The position numbers were made by a program, and so were the translations under genes. 64,000 bases of DNA from Sulfolobales archaeon HS-7 (GTDB lineage: Archaea > Thermoproteota > Thermoprotei_A > Sulfolobales > Sulfolobaceae), in assembly GCA_019704295.1 (NCBI GenBank), contig AP024596.1:682001-746000 (forward strand). The letters run 5' to 3'. The notes beneath the pieces are model-generated. The model was not told the DNA's origin. It did no database searches and saw only the letters and a list, made by a program, of their open reading frames with translations. How positions within the stretch are numbered: position 1 is the first letter of the stretch; every line of letters starts with the position of its first letter. Positions 49,470 through 60,107 of the stretch are shown one piece after another.

Positions 49470-49710
49470 ATATAGTACCTCTAAACACGGCAAATAAATT
49501 GTTTGCAAGAACTTTTCGCCTTATTTCAAGCATAATGTTCAACTTATCAACTTAGAATTATAATATAATTTATTTATAATAAAAAAATATACATTATTCC
49601 ATCAAAATACCAATAACTTCCTTGTCCAACATTTATTGTTAATAAACAACTCTTACTCCATAAAATACCTATTTGTTTCCTTGTTTATGATGAATTAGGT
49701 TCATTTTATC

Positions 49711-49872
49711 CTATTTCCATGGTTCTTTCATTATTACAATCTTTACAGCATTCTCCTTCTCGTCATACGACACTTTTACGAGATCCCCTTCCTTTATCTG
49801 AAACTTCTGTCTTATCTTGGCAGGTATAGTTACCTGATAGTTACGTGATACCTTAACTACTTCCTCTGTCAT
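49711..49872 (-). CDS. AbrB/SpoVT-type DNA-binding protein
   Basis: A 53-residue ORF, MTEEVVKVSRNYQVTIPAKIRQ onward to KEPWK, with the swapped-hairpin AbrB signature NYQVTIPAKIRQKFQIKEGDLVKV. Such proteins act as antitoxins or chromatin-like regulators. No toxin (PIN) gene is adjacent, so it is probably a stand-alone regulator. Confidence 0.85.
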   Translation of the reverse strand: MTEEVVKVSRNYQVTIPAKIRQKFQIKEGDLVKVSYDEKENAVKIVIMKEPWK

Positions 49873-50293
49873 ATTAATCCCAAAAATAATATAGCATTTG
49901 GGTTTAAGAACTTTTATAATAAATAGTAATTCTTTGTTTTCTACTGAGTAATGTTTTAAGTATTTAATTGATAAGAATTCATTGATCTAATACATAACTA
50001 GACGATTATATTCAGTATTAGGGAATATGTTATGTAGAATATAACCAGTTGTGAATAGCAAAACAGCCATTGAAAATGCGAGAAAGAATCCTTCAATCAA
50101 ATTCGAACAACCATTAACAAGAGTTCATCATGATGGATATTATTCGTTGTAGAGATTCTGGAATTTTGATAGAAATACTCGATACGACTCTACAAAATTA
50201 CTGAATTATTTTAATATTCAGGTGTAAATAAGTTAGGCGTTGCTGCACGTTTATCGAAAAAGTTAATATTTATTACAGTTTCTTTTACTTTCT
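49873..50293. other. Spacer with the SAH hydrolase promoter
   Basis: No gene is seen. The TATA element ttaatattta at 50263-50272 is centred about 26 nt before the ATG at 50294 and predicts a leaderless mRNA for the SAH hydrolase gene. Confidence 0.5.
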
Positions 50294-51535
50294 ATGGAAT
50301 ACAGAGTAAAAAATATTGGACTTGCAAAAGACGGCTGGAATAAAATAAGATGGGCGGAGTCTCATATGCCCGTACTAATGAAGATAAAGGAAGCTAATCA
50401 AAAAAGGAGACCGCTGACCGGTGTCAGAATATCTGCAGTACTTCATGTAACTAAGGAGACTGCTGCACTAGTAAGAACTTTAAGGGATTTAGGTGCAGAC
50501 GTTTGGCTTGCAGGCAGTAATCCATTATCGACGCAAGACGATGTGGCAGCTGCTTTAGCTGAAGACGGTATACATGTATATGCGTGGAGAGGCGAGAATG
50601 AAAGCGAATATTATAGCAATATAGACATAATAGTTAATGCAAATCCAAACGTAGTAATGGACGATGGAGGAGATTTACATGCGTTACTTCATGAGAAGTA
50701 TTCGAATATAAGAATTAAGGGTGGTACAGAGGAGACAACGACAGGTGTTGTTAGACTAAAGGCGATGGAGGAGTCCGGGGTATTAAGATATCCTGTAATA
50801 GCGGTAAATAACGCATTTACTAAGTATCTATTTGATAATCGAATAGGGACAGGTCAAAGTGCAATAGACGGGATTCTTCGTTCTACAAACATTCTCCTAG
50901 CTGGAAAAATAGCTGTTGTCGTAGGTTACGGATGGGTAGGAAGAGGAATAGCGACTAAGCTAAAAGGACTTGGAGCCAGAACAATAGTAGTTGAGGCGAA
51001 CCCCTTCAGAGCTTTAGAAGCTGTAATGGATGGCTTTGATGTTTTACCAATGGATAAAGCTAGCAAAATTGGAGATCTGTTCGTTACCGCAACTGGTAAC
51101 ATTAACGTAATAGATGTAGAACATTTTAGGAATATGAAGGATGGCGCAGTATTAGCTAATGCAGGTCACTTCAATGTAGAAATAGATGTAAAAGGATTGA
51201 AGGAGATGAGCAAACAGGTTTCAGTTATCAGAGAGAATTTAGAGGAATATATGCTAGAAAATGGAAAACGAATATATCTTCTAGCTGATGGACGACTTGT
51301 AAATCTAGTTGGAGCTGAAGGTCATCCGAGTGAAGTGATGGACTTAAGTTTCTCCAATCAGGCATTGAGTGTTATCTATCTTACGAATAATAGTCTCTCC
51401 AATAAGGTTATCAATGTTCCAGAGGAAATAGATGAGCAAGTTGCTCTCCTCAAACTAGAGAGTATGGGTATAGAGATAAATAAAATGACTAAAGAACAAT
51501 TAAATTATATCAAACAATGGAAATATGGTACTTAA
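50294..51535 (+). CDS. ahcY: S-adenosylhomocysteine hydrolase
   Basis: 413 residues with [50 protein letters not shown], the NAD-binding [21 protein letters not shown], and [11 protein letters not shown]. It splits SAH into adenosine and homocysteine, relieving product inhibition of the many SAM methyltransferases encoded in this region. The archaeal length is normal; it lacks the insert seen in some bacteria. Confidence 0.96.
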   Translation: MEYRVKNIGLAKDGWNKIRWAESHMPVLMKIKEANQKRRPLTGVRISAVLHVTKETAALVRTLRDLGADVWLAGSNPLSTQDDVAAALAEDGIHVYAWRGENESEYYSNIDIIVNANPNVVMDDGGDLHALLHEKYSNIRIKGGTEETTTGVVRLKAMEESGVLRYPVIAVNNAFTKYLFDNRIGTGQSAIDGILRSTNILLAGKIAVVVGYGWVGRGIATKLKGLGARTIVVEANPFRALEAVMDGFDVLPMDKASKIGDLFVTATGNINVIDVEHFRNMKDGAVLANAGHFNVEIDVKGLKEMSKQVSVIRENLEEYMLENGKRIYLLADGRLVNLVGAEGHPSEVMDLSFSNQALSVIYLTNNSLSNKVINVPEEIDEQVALLKLESMGIEINKMTKEQLNYIKQWKYGT

Positions 51536-51626
51536 TGGATTTCCCTTTCATGAATAAATAGTAGATTTATTTCAACTAGCTATTCACCCTTATCGTTAGA
51601 TTCAGCACTTCGCCTTCATGGGGAGT

Positions 51627-51938
51627 TCATGTGGACACTTTATCGCTCCCTACGACTTCATTAAATACCTCTAAATGGGTATAAAAATACTTTGAAGGTC
51701 TATATAATGCGCCATATCCATCACCCTCCTTCACAACGATTTTATGTTTAAGTAAAACGTCTAAGTGATAAGTAACTGTTTTATAATCTAATCCAGTGTT
51801 TTTAGTAAGTTGATGGGCATTAAGTGGAGAGTTGATCAAAAGCGATATTATTTTCGCTCTAGTAGTTCCTCCTCTCGAGGCTAGGAAGAGGAGTTTCATT
51901 AGTTTCTTGGCTTCTCTCATCTCCTTGCTGCTGTTCAT
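51627..51938 (-). CDS. Winged-helix transcriptional regulator (ArsR-like)
   Basis: 103 residues with a winged helix: LFLASRGGTTRAKIISLLINSPLNAHQLTKNTGLDYKTVTYHLDVLLKHKIVVKEGDGYGALYRPS. No metal-binding cysteines are present, so an arsenic or metal response is unlikely. It stands alone between the convergent SAH hydrolase and a glycosyltransferase. Confidence 0.85.
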   Translation of the reverse strand: MNSSKEMREAKKLMKLLFLASRGGTTRAKIISLLINSPLNAHQLTKNTGLDYKTVTYHLDVLLKHKIVVKEGDGYGALYRPSKYFYTHLEVFNEVVGSDKVST

Positions 51939-52017
51939 TCAGATAACGATATGGATAACGTGATTAAAATATCATTCCCTTTTATGAAACATAGTAGAAA
52001 ATAAATTATTTATGAAA

Positions 52018-52914
52018 TCAAAAGTTTAAATCCTTTTTAGTTTTTCTATACAGGGCTTTAACTACCCCATATGGAGAGGATATTGCCAGGGAGAGACCTG
52101 GTATAAGATTATAGAACATTTCTCTACCACTCTTATAATAATATAAACCAGTTGCTATTATAGGCAAATATAATAGGAATAACGGATAATATACTATTCC
52201 TATTATAGCCGTTATGTAATACCCCCAATAATATGCATAGCTTGTAAGCATTGCACGAGGAGCTAATCCATCAAACAATAACTGTGCATCGTAAACACTT
52301 CGTCTAAAATTTCTTTTGGCTTCGGCAAGCGACTTGCGTAAACTGTCCCTTTTATGAGAAAGATTAAGATGTAAACATCTATAGTTAATCGGTTTAGCCT
52401 TATAACCCGCCTTCAATAGTTTAGCGTAAATCCAAATATCTTCATCGCGTTCATACCTCTCATCAAACATTCCAATTTCCTTAACGGCTTTAACCCGTAG
52501 TGATGCACAACCCAAGTTAGGATTATTTTCTAATGTTGAAGTAGGCTTTAAGAGATCCTTTTCCGTATAGGCATAATGCATCCACGTCATATCAAGTTTC
52601 TCTTCTTTCGCGGTTTTAACTAATTTTTGGGGACCGTCTGATGGCATAACTACGTCGCTATCGACTAGGACTGGATATTCAGTAATTGCCAGTGATAACA
52701 TCTTATTTCGTAGCAAGGCCATATTAACTTTAGGTAAGCGCTTATCTATAACATGTTCCACGTTATAATTATTAACTAGCTTAGTTAGGTCCTCTCTTTC
52801 TGAGTTATTGTAAACAGTAATCTTCGAATTAGTTTTTATAACTGAGTCGAGACATCTCTTAACCCAGTCGTATTTATCGTTAGGACCTATTGGAACAATA
52901 ACTTGTAGCTCCAC
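52018..52914 (-). CDS. Membrane-anchored family 2 glycosyltransferase
   Basis: 298 residues. The N-terminal GT-A domain has VIVPIGPNDKYDWVKRCLDSVIKTN and the DxD-like VLVDSDVVMPSDG, with FDERYERDEDIWIYAKLLKAGYKAKPI as the acceptor-side motif. The C-terminus has at least two membrane passes (YAYYWGYYITAIIGIVYYPLFLLYLPIIATGLYYY, about residues 225-260). It probably glycosylates a lipid-linked or surface substrate facing the cytoplasm. Confidence 0.88.
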   Translation of the reverse strand: MELQVIVPIGPNDKYDWVKRCLDSVIKTNSKITVYNNSEREDLTKLVNNYNVEHVIDKRLPKVNMALLRNKMLSLAITEYPVLVDSDVVMPSDGPQKLVKTAKEEKLDMTWMHYAYTEKDLLKPTSTLENNPNLGCASLRVKAVKEIGMFDERYERDEDIWIYAKLLKAGYKAKPINYRCLHLNLSHKRDSLRKSLAEAKRNFRRSVYDAQLLFDGLAPRAMLTSYAYYWGYYITAIIGIVYYPLFLLYLPIIATGLYYYKSGREMFYNLIPGLSLAISSPYGVVKALYRKTKKDLNF

Positions 52915-53698
52915 TATTGTTAATTAGATACTAGCATTAAAAGGATATAAGGATATGAACCCGCAAAACAAAAATTATATCGTATATAATCGATAAAAAC
53001 TATAATATTATATTATCTCTTGGAAAGTAGGATCAGTTTAAAGTGTACGTAATACTTTATGCAAGAGTCGATAACCACGCCCTTACTAATTTCTGCATAA
53101 TAAATCCGTCTTAATGAATAAGTAAAGGGTTTTACATGGAATTAAGATATCCATCATTGAAGATATTTTATAGGAGCCTATGGTCCGTAAGAGCTAGAGT
53201 CAGGGATACCTCATCCGTTCTCCCTTAGCGATTATAAGTATAGTTTTTATAATTTTTATTTAAATATTAAGGGAGTCGTAACTTGTAGAAAGATTCTCCC
53301 TCTCTTGATCCCTTGATTAAAATAATACGGAGCTGTTAGAACTGTGTATGTGGCCTTTCTTGAACGCCTTATAAAAACAGCGAAGTTTTATCCGGAGTTT
53401 GGGCTTCATAGGATTTCATGACGTTTCATCTCAATCCTCAGCTCTCGGATTTAATTAAAGTTATGGGGGGATTGCCCGGTTCATCCTTCTTCGTCCCTTT
53501 AGTAGATTCCCACACCTGCTCATGTGGGGAAAACCCGCCATTTTGTGCCCTGTTACCTTTCGGGAAAGGTTGTCTAAATCTGGTAAAAAGACTTATAAAA
53601 TATATTTTATATATATATAAGGTATATATACTTTACTATTTATCTGAAACTATTGACAATGGCAAGTAACTACGCCAAGAACTGTATCTCATTGGAAA
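52915..53698. other. Gene-free region with R4 copy 2
   Basis: No gene is credited. The forward frame 53418-53669 runs antiparallel through the R4 element and is not considered coding. A segment at 53349 (tgtggcctttcttgaacg) resembles the sequence at 17942, hinting at an older shared insertion. Confidence 0.5.
53390..53662 (-). repeat. R4 structured element, copy 2
   Basis: Related to 22428-22695 in inverse orientation. On the minus strand it reads tagtttcagataaa, a TATA-like run, the perfect hairpin acctttcccgaaaggt, gcgggttttccccacat, a gaagaaggatgaa block and gaaatcctatgaagccc. The outer gatgtgg/ccacatc pairing of copy 1 is not kept here. It ends near aaacttcgctgttt, the inverse of a word at the start of copy 1. 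Confidence 0.5.
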
Positions 53699-53986
53699 CT
53701 ATTGTTCCGACGAGAGAAAGTTAATTATTAAAAGGTAGACATTTTCTATTCCTATTTTTGGAACAAATTTCTCAAATATATCAAGAACACATGAGTAAAA
53801 TTCTTTATTTTCCCTTACAGTATCGGCGTGTTCTGCATAAATGGCTAATATGCTAGCCCTTATGCTCTTATTCTCATCTTCTACTGTATCTCTTATCTCA
53901 TTAAGGATAAGTACATCTCTTTCATTAAGTTTGTAGCCACTTCTTTTCAGTTTAAGGAATTCGGGGGAATTCAATATACTGCTCAA
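53699..53986 (-). CDS. Uncharacterised protein downstream of UMP kinase
   Basis: 95 residues, predicted all-alpha, acidic (RDVLILNEIRDTVEDENKSIRASILAIYAEHADTVRENKEFYS), with no recognised domain. It overlaps the end of pyrH by 4 nt (ATGA), so it is translationally coupled and should function with or downstream of UMP synthesis, or be a small stable neighbour. Confidence 0.7.
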   Translation of the reverse strand: MSSILNSPEFLKLKRSGYKLNERDVLILNEIRDTVEDENKSIRASILAIYAEHADTVRENKEFYSCVLDIFEKFVPKIGIENVYLLIINFLSSEQ

Positions 53987-54696
53987 TAACTGCTCACCAA
54001 AATCTCAGAGCCTATTTTTAACTTTCCTCTAACCAGAAAGGGAATTTTGTCTATATCGTTAAAATGAATCACGAATGTCTTTATTCTGGCTCTTTTAATT
54101 ATTTTTATCGCTAAGGGATCAATGAGTTCATAAGTGCCCGCGTTCACCCCTTGCACATTCGATAATATTTTTTCAAGCTCTTTCACGTTAACAGACGAGA
54201 GAATCTTTGCGTCGTTGTTCTTACTAGGATCTTTATCGTAAATTCCGTCTACATTGGTACAATCGATAAGGTATTCAGACCGTGTGGACTCAGCAATTAG
54301 CGCAGCTACTCCTGACGTAGACTGACCTGGTTGAAGACCACCAATAACTATCACTTTATTATTTTTATTAGAAAATGCTTGCAAGAAATCCTCCATATCG
54401 GTAGGAACTAATGGATAAGTGTCATCATTCAGTAAATAGGATAGTAATACAGCATTTAACCTTGATGCGTATATCCCTATTATATCGAGTGAGAACTCGT
54501 TTAGATTTAGTTTCCTGCCTATACTTATGTAATTTCTGGCTATCTCGCCCCCTCCCACAACAAGGAAAATTCTATGACCCTCGCTAGTTAGGGAAAATAT
54601 CATGTCTCTTAATCTCGTAACGTAGTCCTCTGGGTTGCGATTATATAATAATTGGTCAAAAAACTTTCCGGAAATCTTTATTGTGATGTTCATCAA
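53983..54696 (-). CDS. pyrH: UMP kinase
   Basis: The 237-residue amino-acid-kinase-fold protein has ITIKISGKFF, the FLVVGGGEIARNYI loop, VIVIGGLQPGQSTSGVAALIAE and LIDCTNVDGIYDKDP. It phosphorylates UMP to UDP as a hexamer, typical of archaea. Two ATG codons in tandem start the gene; MNITIKIS (second) fits the family best. Confidence 0.94.
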   Translation of the reverse strand: MMNITIKISGKFFDQLLYNRNPEDYVTRLRDMIFSLTSEGHRIFLVVGGGEIARNYISIGRKLNLNEFSLDIIGIYASRLNAVLLSYLLNDDTYPLVPTDMEDFLQAFSNKNNKVIVIGGLQPGQSTSGVAALIAESTRSEYLIDCTNVDGIYDKDPSKNNDAKILSSVNVKELEKILSNVQGVNAGTYELIDPLAIKIIKRARIKTFVIHFNDIDKIPFLVRGKLKIGSEILVSSY

Positions 54697-54736
54697 GAGA
54701 TACCCATATTATATTTTATCTTTTATGTCCTTTTAT

Positions 54737-54916
54737 TTAAACTGGATAGTCGTCTGGAAGTCTATGTCTAAAGTATTTCCCAGACTCAGGGTCTTTAAAA
54801 AGACCTATCTTAACCCCCTTTCTTCCTTTTGGAGCTAATAACCATGTCTTTTCAGGAGATAAAGAAACCTCCTTCCCAGCGGGTGTTTTAACCTTTACAG
54901 TTTTTCTATCTGGCAT
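54737..54916 (-). CDS. cren7: Chromatin protein Cren7
   Basis: 59 residues, [21 protein letters not shown] through PDDYPV. The SH3-like sequence [42 protein letters not shown] is diagnostic for Cren7, the conserved crenarchaeal minor-groove-binding protein that bends and constrains DNA. It is upstream of pyrH on the same strand, about 40 nt apart. Confidence 0.96.
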   Translation of the reverse strand: MPDRKTVKVKTPAGKEVSLSPEKTWLLAPKGRKGVKIGLFKDPESGKYFRHRLPDDYPV

Positions 54917-55837
54917 TATATGTCAATACCAATATTCCCCTTACTATTTTATAAACCTTTCCATATGGTATTGTATGTTAAAAATAATATCATTTATAAG
55001 TATAATTATATATCATGTATATAATTTAATAATAGACTAATAATAGTTACCGACTGTTCCCTCATAGTTTTTCATTACAAATTTCTTATAAGTAGAAGGA
55101 GATATTTCCATCACTATTTAACTGTTTCGAAAGTCTACTTTTACCTGCACTTAACCAAGTTAATTATCTGAACTGGTAGTACTTCCATTGTGAGGCGTAT
55201 AAGAGTATGCCAGATGCAGATAATTCAGTTTATTTATCTTATTACTTAGAAAAACTTAAAAACATCCATTATTATTAATTCAAGGAATACTGACAATTCA
55301 GGTCCTCATAGTAAGTTTTAATAGTTTTATCTAACGAATATAATATTCAATTTAATTATCACTGTTACTCCACGCTATGTACGGGTTAGTCCAATTAGTT
55401 TATTTTGAATTATTTAAACGAAATGAATTCGCGAAGGCGTTCAGCAGTATATCTATGCGGAATTTCAAGAATAGTGATAGCTAGCGAGATCGGGCCTTTC
55501 ACCCGTTCATTGCAAATTCAGTTTGTTTAGAAAAATAGAATGAATTCGATTGAATACTATCGTATGTATTGGTAAGGATTCACACTTAATAATTTCCTTT
55601 ATTTAATACTTATTTACAGTCTTGTTTCGCCAAAAAATCTCATGATTGTAAGATATTATTAGAGTAATTAGTGTATAAAAATATAGGATTAAGTTAACTC
55701 AAGATGCGTAGCAATATGATATGTTTAGTAAAAATCTGGTATATTTTGCAAGTTAATAGTAACAAACACAAGAAGTTCTGAATTTATTTTACGTGTTCAA
55801 AACGAGGTACATAGTCCACCCTCTAGCTTGAAAACGC
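54917..55837. other. Gene-free region with R3-type repeat
   Basis: In about 900 nt no coding frame is credible. The stretch 55310-55440 has weak R2 similarity and 55500-55645 is an R3 copy ending in cagtcttgtttcgccaaaaa. A reverse-complemented relative of that end lies at about 57004-57020, on the other side of the transposase pseudogene. Confidence 0.55.
55500..55645 (+). repeat. R3 dispersed noncoding repeat, copy F
   Basis: Shares ttgcaaattcagtttgttta, ggattcacacttaataattt and the downstream tttcgccaaaaaatctc region with copies near 19255 and 42300. Confidence 0.5.
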
Positions 55838-56780
55838 CTAGAGGAGATTGACGAACTGGTCAAACGCGAGGGGCTTCTCTCCCGGTGCTTTGAAGTTAAA
55901 CGAGAGGAAGAGGTACAAGTTCCAGGAAGTGTCGAGGAGCGCGTAGATCAGGTAGAGGTAGAGCTTGTTGCGCAACCTCCTTATGAGTTCTATCCTCGCT
56001 TTCCTCGTCTTGAACCCCTCCTCTATACCTCAACCTGTAGGTCTCGGCCAACTCGTAGGGATCTCCCTCAACGTTTGAGACGAAAACGAAGTGCGTTGGT
56101 TTCCCCTTGTGCTTCACGTAAATCACGTCGTAATAGTAGAGTCCCTTGTACTCTAACTTTCTGTGGGCAACGTAAGTTCTGTCCTCAACCGTGTAGTACT
56201 TCACGGTAAGGGACTGAGCAAAGAGTTCCTTGACTCCCTTTAAGTTAGTTTTCCCTCTGATCACGGCCTTTGCGGGTAACTCCTTGAGGATCTCGAGGTT
56301 GAGGAATCCAGCGTCGGCAACAACGTAACTCAAGCTGTCGCGCTGTACAGCCTTGTTGACGAACTCTTCAAGGAACTCGGAGGGCTTTTGATCCCCTTTA
56401 ACCGCGAATTGGGTAACCACGTTACATCTCACGGGAGACAAGAGATCTGCGGATCTAACCTTGGCCTTTCCCGAGAAGAGTTTGTCCCCCACTCTCTCTG
56501 CTTCCTTCTCTCCCACCCTCAGGAAGGTCTCGTCAAATCCCAGCACGATGTTCTCATTCGCGAAAATTGTACACAGCTCCCAGAACTCGAAGGTTTTACC
56601 CAAGAGTTCCCCTAGCTTTTTCCCTTGTCTTACAAGGGAAATGTAATCCTTTCCTCTATTCCCCAAGAGGAGAGATTTACTCCTCTTGATAACGTCGCGG
56701 GGATTAGAGGAAATCTTCTTAAACGCTTCCTCTACTAATTCATTAGCGAGGGACTTATACCTTGGCTTTGGTTTCCGCAT
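55838..56780 (-). pseudogene. ISH3/IS4-type DDE transposase pseudogene
   Basis: The frame from 56780 encodes a DDE transposase: first Asp in VLGFDETFLRV, second Asp in YVVADAGFLNLEIL, then the ETYRLRYR segment that precedes the catalytic Glu. A frameshift near 56030 destroys the frame; in another frame the expected continuation EEGFKTRKARIELIRRL, LYLYLIYALLDTSW and a stop at 55838 follow. ISC1225/ISC1359/ISC1439-type elements of Sulfolobus have such transposases. No terminal repeats were defined. Confidence 0.82.
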
Positions 56781-57895
56781 ATCAAAATCTGGGAAGTCCC
56801 TCGCTTAAACTTTAACGTCCTCATTTCTACCCACTTGATAATACTATACACAAGGTATTACTATACGTGTAAAAACTAGGTTACACACCTTCTACTGAGA
56901 TAAAAGTCGATCTTTTCTCAACTTTTACGGAAATTTAGCTAATTTCGACTCTTCAGAACGAGATTTTCCCTTGTTTTAGAAATTGTATCATTTTTAGTAA
57001 AATTGGCGAAACAAGACTGACAATAATTATAATTGACAATGGAAACCTAAATCACCCGCGAGATCTCATGGATTCGGTATAAAAGCTATTTCGAAATAAT
57101 TTTATATGCATGAACTTAAAAACTTATTTAATTTAGTTCTCTATGTGAAATAAGATTAATGATGATGAGCGTCGAGGTTATGAAGCAGAGATGATTTGTT
57201 TATTCCCGGCTGAAAATTCTAATTCAATGGGAATATAAAATGTGTTATTCCCGATTATCCTACTCTCAATCTTTTACTTAGCAATGTTTTATCAACAATG
57301 ACTTTAAAATTCAATTATCTAAAAAATGCAGAAAGCAAGTCTCAATATGCCCAAGTTAGATTTCTAAACCATATCTTCCATATAGTTGGAGTTAACTACA
57401 TGGAGTCGCTTGGCCCTAAGGAGGCTTCTCACCTCATAGTAGCGATTTATTGTTTCTCAGTTCCACCCTGTCTAGAAGGCTTCACAGGACATTAGTGTAA
57501 CACCAAGAAGCGAACATGATAGTGCTCTGAAGACTGCGATTGTAGCACAGGCGTACCATATCGACCCTTATTAGGCGTCTTGGTCACGATTACTCTTTTA
57601 ATGATTGTCGTTAGGGTAGATGAGTCATTTTTGAATTTGAGGTTATACTTTGTCAGACCTTAAAAACCGAGGTTATTAGTTTGTAAATCATAAACCTTAC
57701 AAAGTGTGATTCTTAGTGTTCCACAGAGTTAGGCGCGTTATGCAGAACCCCCATGAGGGATTTCCCCTCACCTGTATAGATTAATTAGTTGGGGAGAGTA
57801 ATACTCTCCAACTGGGAAACATGGTCGAGCCCTTGACTGAAGCAAAGTCTTCGAATGGGGGCGTGACAAATCCATCGGGCTTAACATTGTGATAA
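56781..57895. other. Gene-free region between two transposase remnants
   Basis: It contains an inverse of the R3 tail (about 56990-57020), a possible but weak C/D sRNA (57160-57213), and a degenerate R1 copy (about 57375-57645). Short frames such as 57298-57495 overlap R1 and are not credited. Confidence 0.5.
57375..57645 (+). repeat. R1 repeat, degenerate copy
   Basis: Matches R1 in the orientation of 24904: gtttctcagttccaccctg, gcgtaccatatcgaccctta, ttaggcgtcttggtcacgat and atgattgtcgtt correspond in order. Confidence 0.6.
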
Positions 57896-57904
57896 TATTC
57901 ACGG

Positions 57905-58761
57905 GTGATAACGAGGTAAGGATCCTGGGAATAGATGTATCGAAAGAACATCTGGTAACGAGCAAGGGGAGGATAAGGAAATACGAGAACAACAAGGATA
58001 CGAGGAAATACTGAAAATGACCTTAAGGTAATAGTGGAACGGGAGTATACTCGATAAAACCTAGCGAGTACTTCAGGGAAAGGTACTGCAGGTAAGCCCG
58101 AACGTGTTATGGAGAAGGACTTGAGGGGAAACAGATTTTTACGATGCGGAAAAACTTGAAAGCATGCCAAATAAGGCTAGGGAATACGGTAACCCGTTGA
58201 GAGAGCTAGTAACGCTTTACTTCTTCCTAAAGCACTTGGAAGTATAAGAACAGGCTAAGGAGGGCGATTGATAAACGATAAGGAGAAAATAAGCAAGGGA
58301 CTGAGGAGTTCTCGAAGGGGAATTTCAACAAGTGTATTGGAGTACACGAATATGGTACTTGAGGAAATTCAGGTATTAGCCAAAGCACTACTGGAAACAA
58401 GCGAGAAAATGGAGTAAGTGGGGAAAAAGATACAATCGCTACTAGAAAACTACGTCTTACTAGCTATACCCGAAGCAGGAAGACTTTCCGCGGGAGTAAT
58501 AATTGGTTGAAGACGTTAAACGCTTTTCAAATCCTTCGTAGCTTACTGCGGAATCGAGTAGTTGAGAGGGCGGTAAGGCCATGGTGAGAAAGGGAATATC
58601 GAAGAGGGGGAAAAAGCACTTACGCAGCTTGTTCTGCTTCTTCGCCGAAATACTCTCGTAATCCCACTCTGCTCAAGTTTTACGAAACGCATGAACTTGT
58701 TGGCAGGAAGCTGTACATAGCGCTTGCGAGGAAATTAACGAGGGTTATTTGGAACGTTTAA
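57905..58761 (+). pseudogene. IS110-type transposase remnant
   Basis: Interrupted by several stops, but both ends are recognisable: ILGIDVSKEHLVTSKGRIRKYENN with the first Asp of the DEDD site, and near the end FKSFVAYCGIE, KRGKKHLRSLFCFFAEIL and ARKLTRVIWNV before a TAA at 58759-58761. IS110 elements are common in Sulfolobales. It is inactive. Confidence 0.7.
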
Positions 58762-59116
58762 TACAATAATAACCCTTACGAGCCTAGGTGATCCTCCCCT
58801 AAATCGCCACATGGATTGAGAAATTCACGTGGCAATCTTAGTTAGCACTACGCTCGAAGTTAAATCGAAAATATTTATTACTGGATGCCCTCAAGGTCTG
58901 ATTAAGTATAGCTAAAAAGGTCTATTTATCCCTCACGGATCTTACGATCCTTCCGAACCCCCTGATAAGATAATCTCATTTTAGATATAGGGATTTCATC
59001 TTCATCAGTCTGCTACGTTAATCCTCCTTAGATAAAGGAGTAACGATTTGTTGTAAGAAAATGTATGGTTAGAGTATAGTCCCGTAAAGTTAAATTAACA
59101 TAGATATGAAACATAT
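58762..59116. other. Gene-free spacer upstream of rpiA
   Basis: No gene or repeat is recognised; the last part is the presumed promoter region of the rpiA-to-rnpB gene run. Confidence 0.4.
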
Positions 59117-59821
59117 ATGATGAACGTATTTAAAAAAATATCAGATATCCTAGAGTTCTACTTATACAATAGAAACGTTATAGGTATAGGTACTGGTAGA
59201 ACAATAACTAGTATACTAGAGGAATTAAAAAGATCTGAGCTTATGAGTAATAAGCTATTCGTTACCACATCCCTTGATTCCGAAATAAAACTCAGGGATT
59301 TTGGAGCTAGGGTATTGTCTATATCAGGTGTAAGCAAAGTCGACATATATATAGATAGTTTTGACATTTATCGTCAGAACGAGTTTCTCATTAAGGGAGG
59401 AGGGGGTGCATTCTTCAGGGAGAAGTTATTGGCTTCTATGAGTAAAGAAAATATATTCGTTGGTGATGAGAAAAAAAGAATAGTAAGTGATAAATATTAC
59501 GTGCCTATAGAAGTAATACCTTCAGCTCTTACCTTTGCGCTCGACACATTACGTAAAGAATTTAAAAATGTCGTCTTAAGGAGTTCTTCAGGTAAAATGG
59601 GACCAGTAATATCTGATAATGGCAACGTAATTATTGACGTCGAGATTTCAGGTGAAAAAATATGTAGTGCTGAATCTGAATTAAAGAAAATAATAGGAGT
59701 CGTGGAGACAGGTATATTTTGTACTCAGCTAATAGATAAGATAATATTATACAATGAGTTCGGACATCTCGAAATTATCGAGAAAAGCAGAAAGGGAATT
59801 AAACAGAGTTACTCCACTTAA
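59117..59821 (+). CDS. rpiA: Ribose-5-phosphate isomerase A
   Basis: 234 residues (MMNVFKKISDIL; the second Met may be used). Family motifs are VIGIGTGRTITSILEEL, VDIYIDSFDIYRQNEFLIKGGGGAFFREKLLA with the catalytic region, and VGDEKKRIVSD. The usual DGADE motif is IDSFD here, a deviation, but the KGGGGA loop is kept. It interconverts ribose 5-phosphate and ribulose 5-phosphate. It overlaps the next gene by 68 nt. Confidence 0.87.
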   Translation: MMNVFKKISDILEFYLYNRNVIGIGTGRTITSILEELKRSELMSNKLFVTTSLDSEIKLRDFGARVLSISGVSKVDIYIDSFDIYRQNEFLIKGGGGAFFREKLLASMSKENIFVGDEKKRIVSDKYYVPIEVIPSALTFALDTLRKEFKNVVLRSSSGKMGPVISDNGNVIIDVEISGEKICSAESELKKIIGVVETGIFCTQLIDKIILYNEFGHLEIIEKSRKGIKQSYST

Positions 59822-60107
59822 AATAGAGATCAATGGAAAGGTCACTTCACTTTATATTCTAATCGGAAGAGAAAGGACTCATATAACAACGCCTTTTTCT
59901 TGTGACTGTGAGGACTTCAAGTATAATGTGATATATAGAGGTAAGAGAAGATTTTGCTACCATATGCTTTTACTTCAGCTTGCATTAGAAAAGGAAAGAA
60001 CTAAAATCATTTCTCTTACGATAGGAGATTTTATTAGTATATGTAATGAAATTAGTCATACAGGCAAGTCTTTATTACTTAATAGAAAGTTAAGAAATAT
60101 GGGATAG
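59754..60107 (+). CDS. SWIM zinc-finger protein
   Basis: 117 residues with a SWIM motif C-x-C...C-x-H: PFSCDCEDFKYNVIYRGKRRFCYHMLLLQLA. Archaeal SWIM proteins are linked to DNA repair partners of RadA in some cases, which is only a possibility here. The ATG lies inside rpiA in another frame, giving a 68-nt overlap, so the two are probably coupled. Confidence 0.75.
   Translation: MSSDISKLSRKAERELNRVTPLKIEINGKVTSLYILIGRERTHITTPFSCDCEDFKYNVIYRGKRRFCYHMLLLQLALEKERTKIISLTIGDFISICNEISHTGKSLLLNRKLRNMG

Noticed and set aside
53418..53669. 83-residue forward frame over R4 copy 2
   Set aside because: Runs antiparallel through the structured repeat; no counterpart frame in copy 1.
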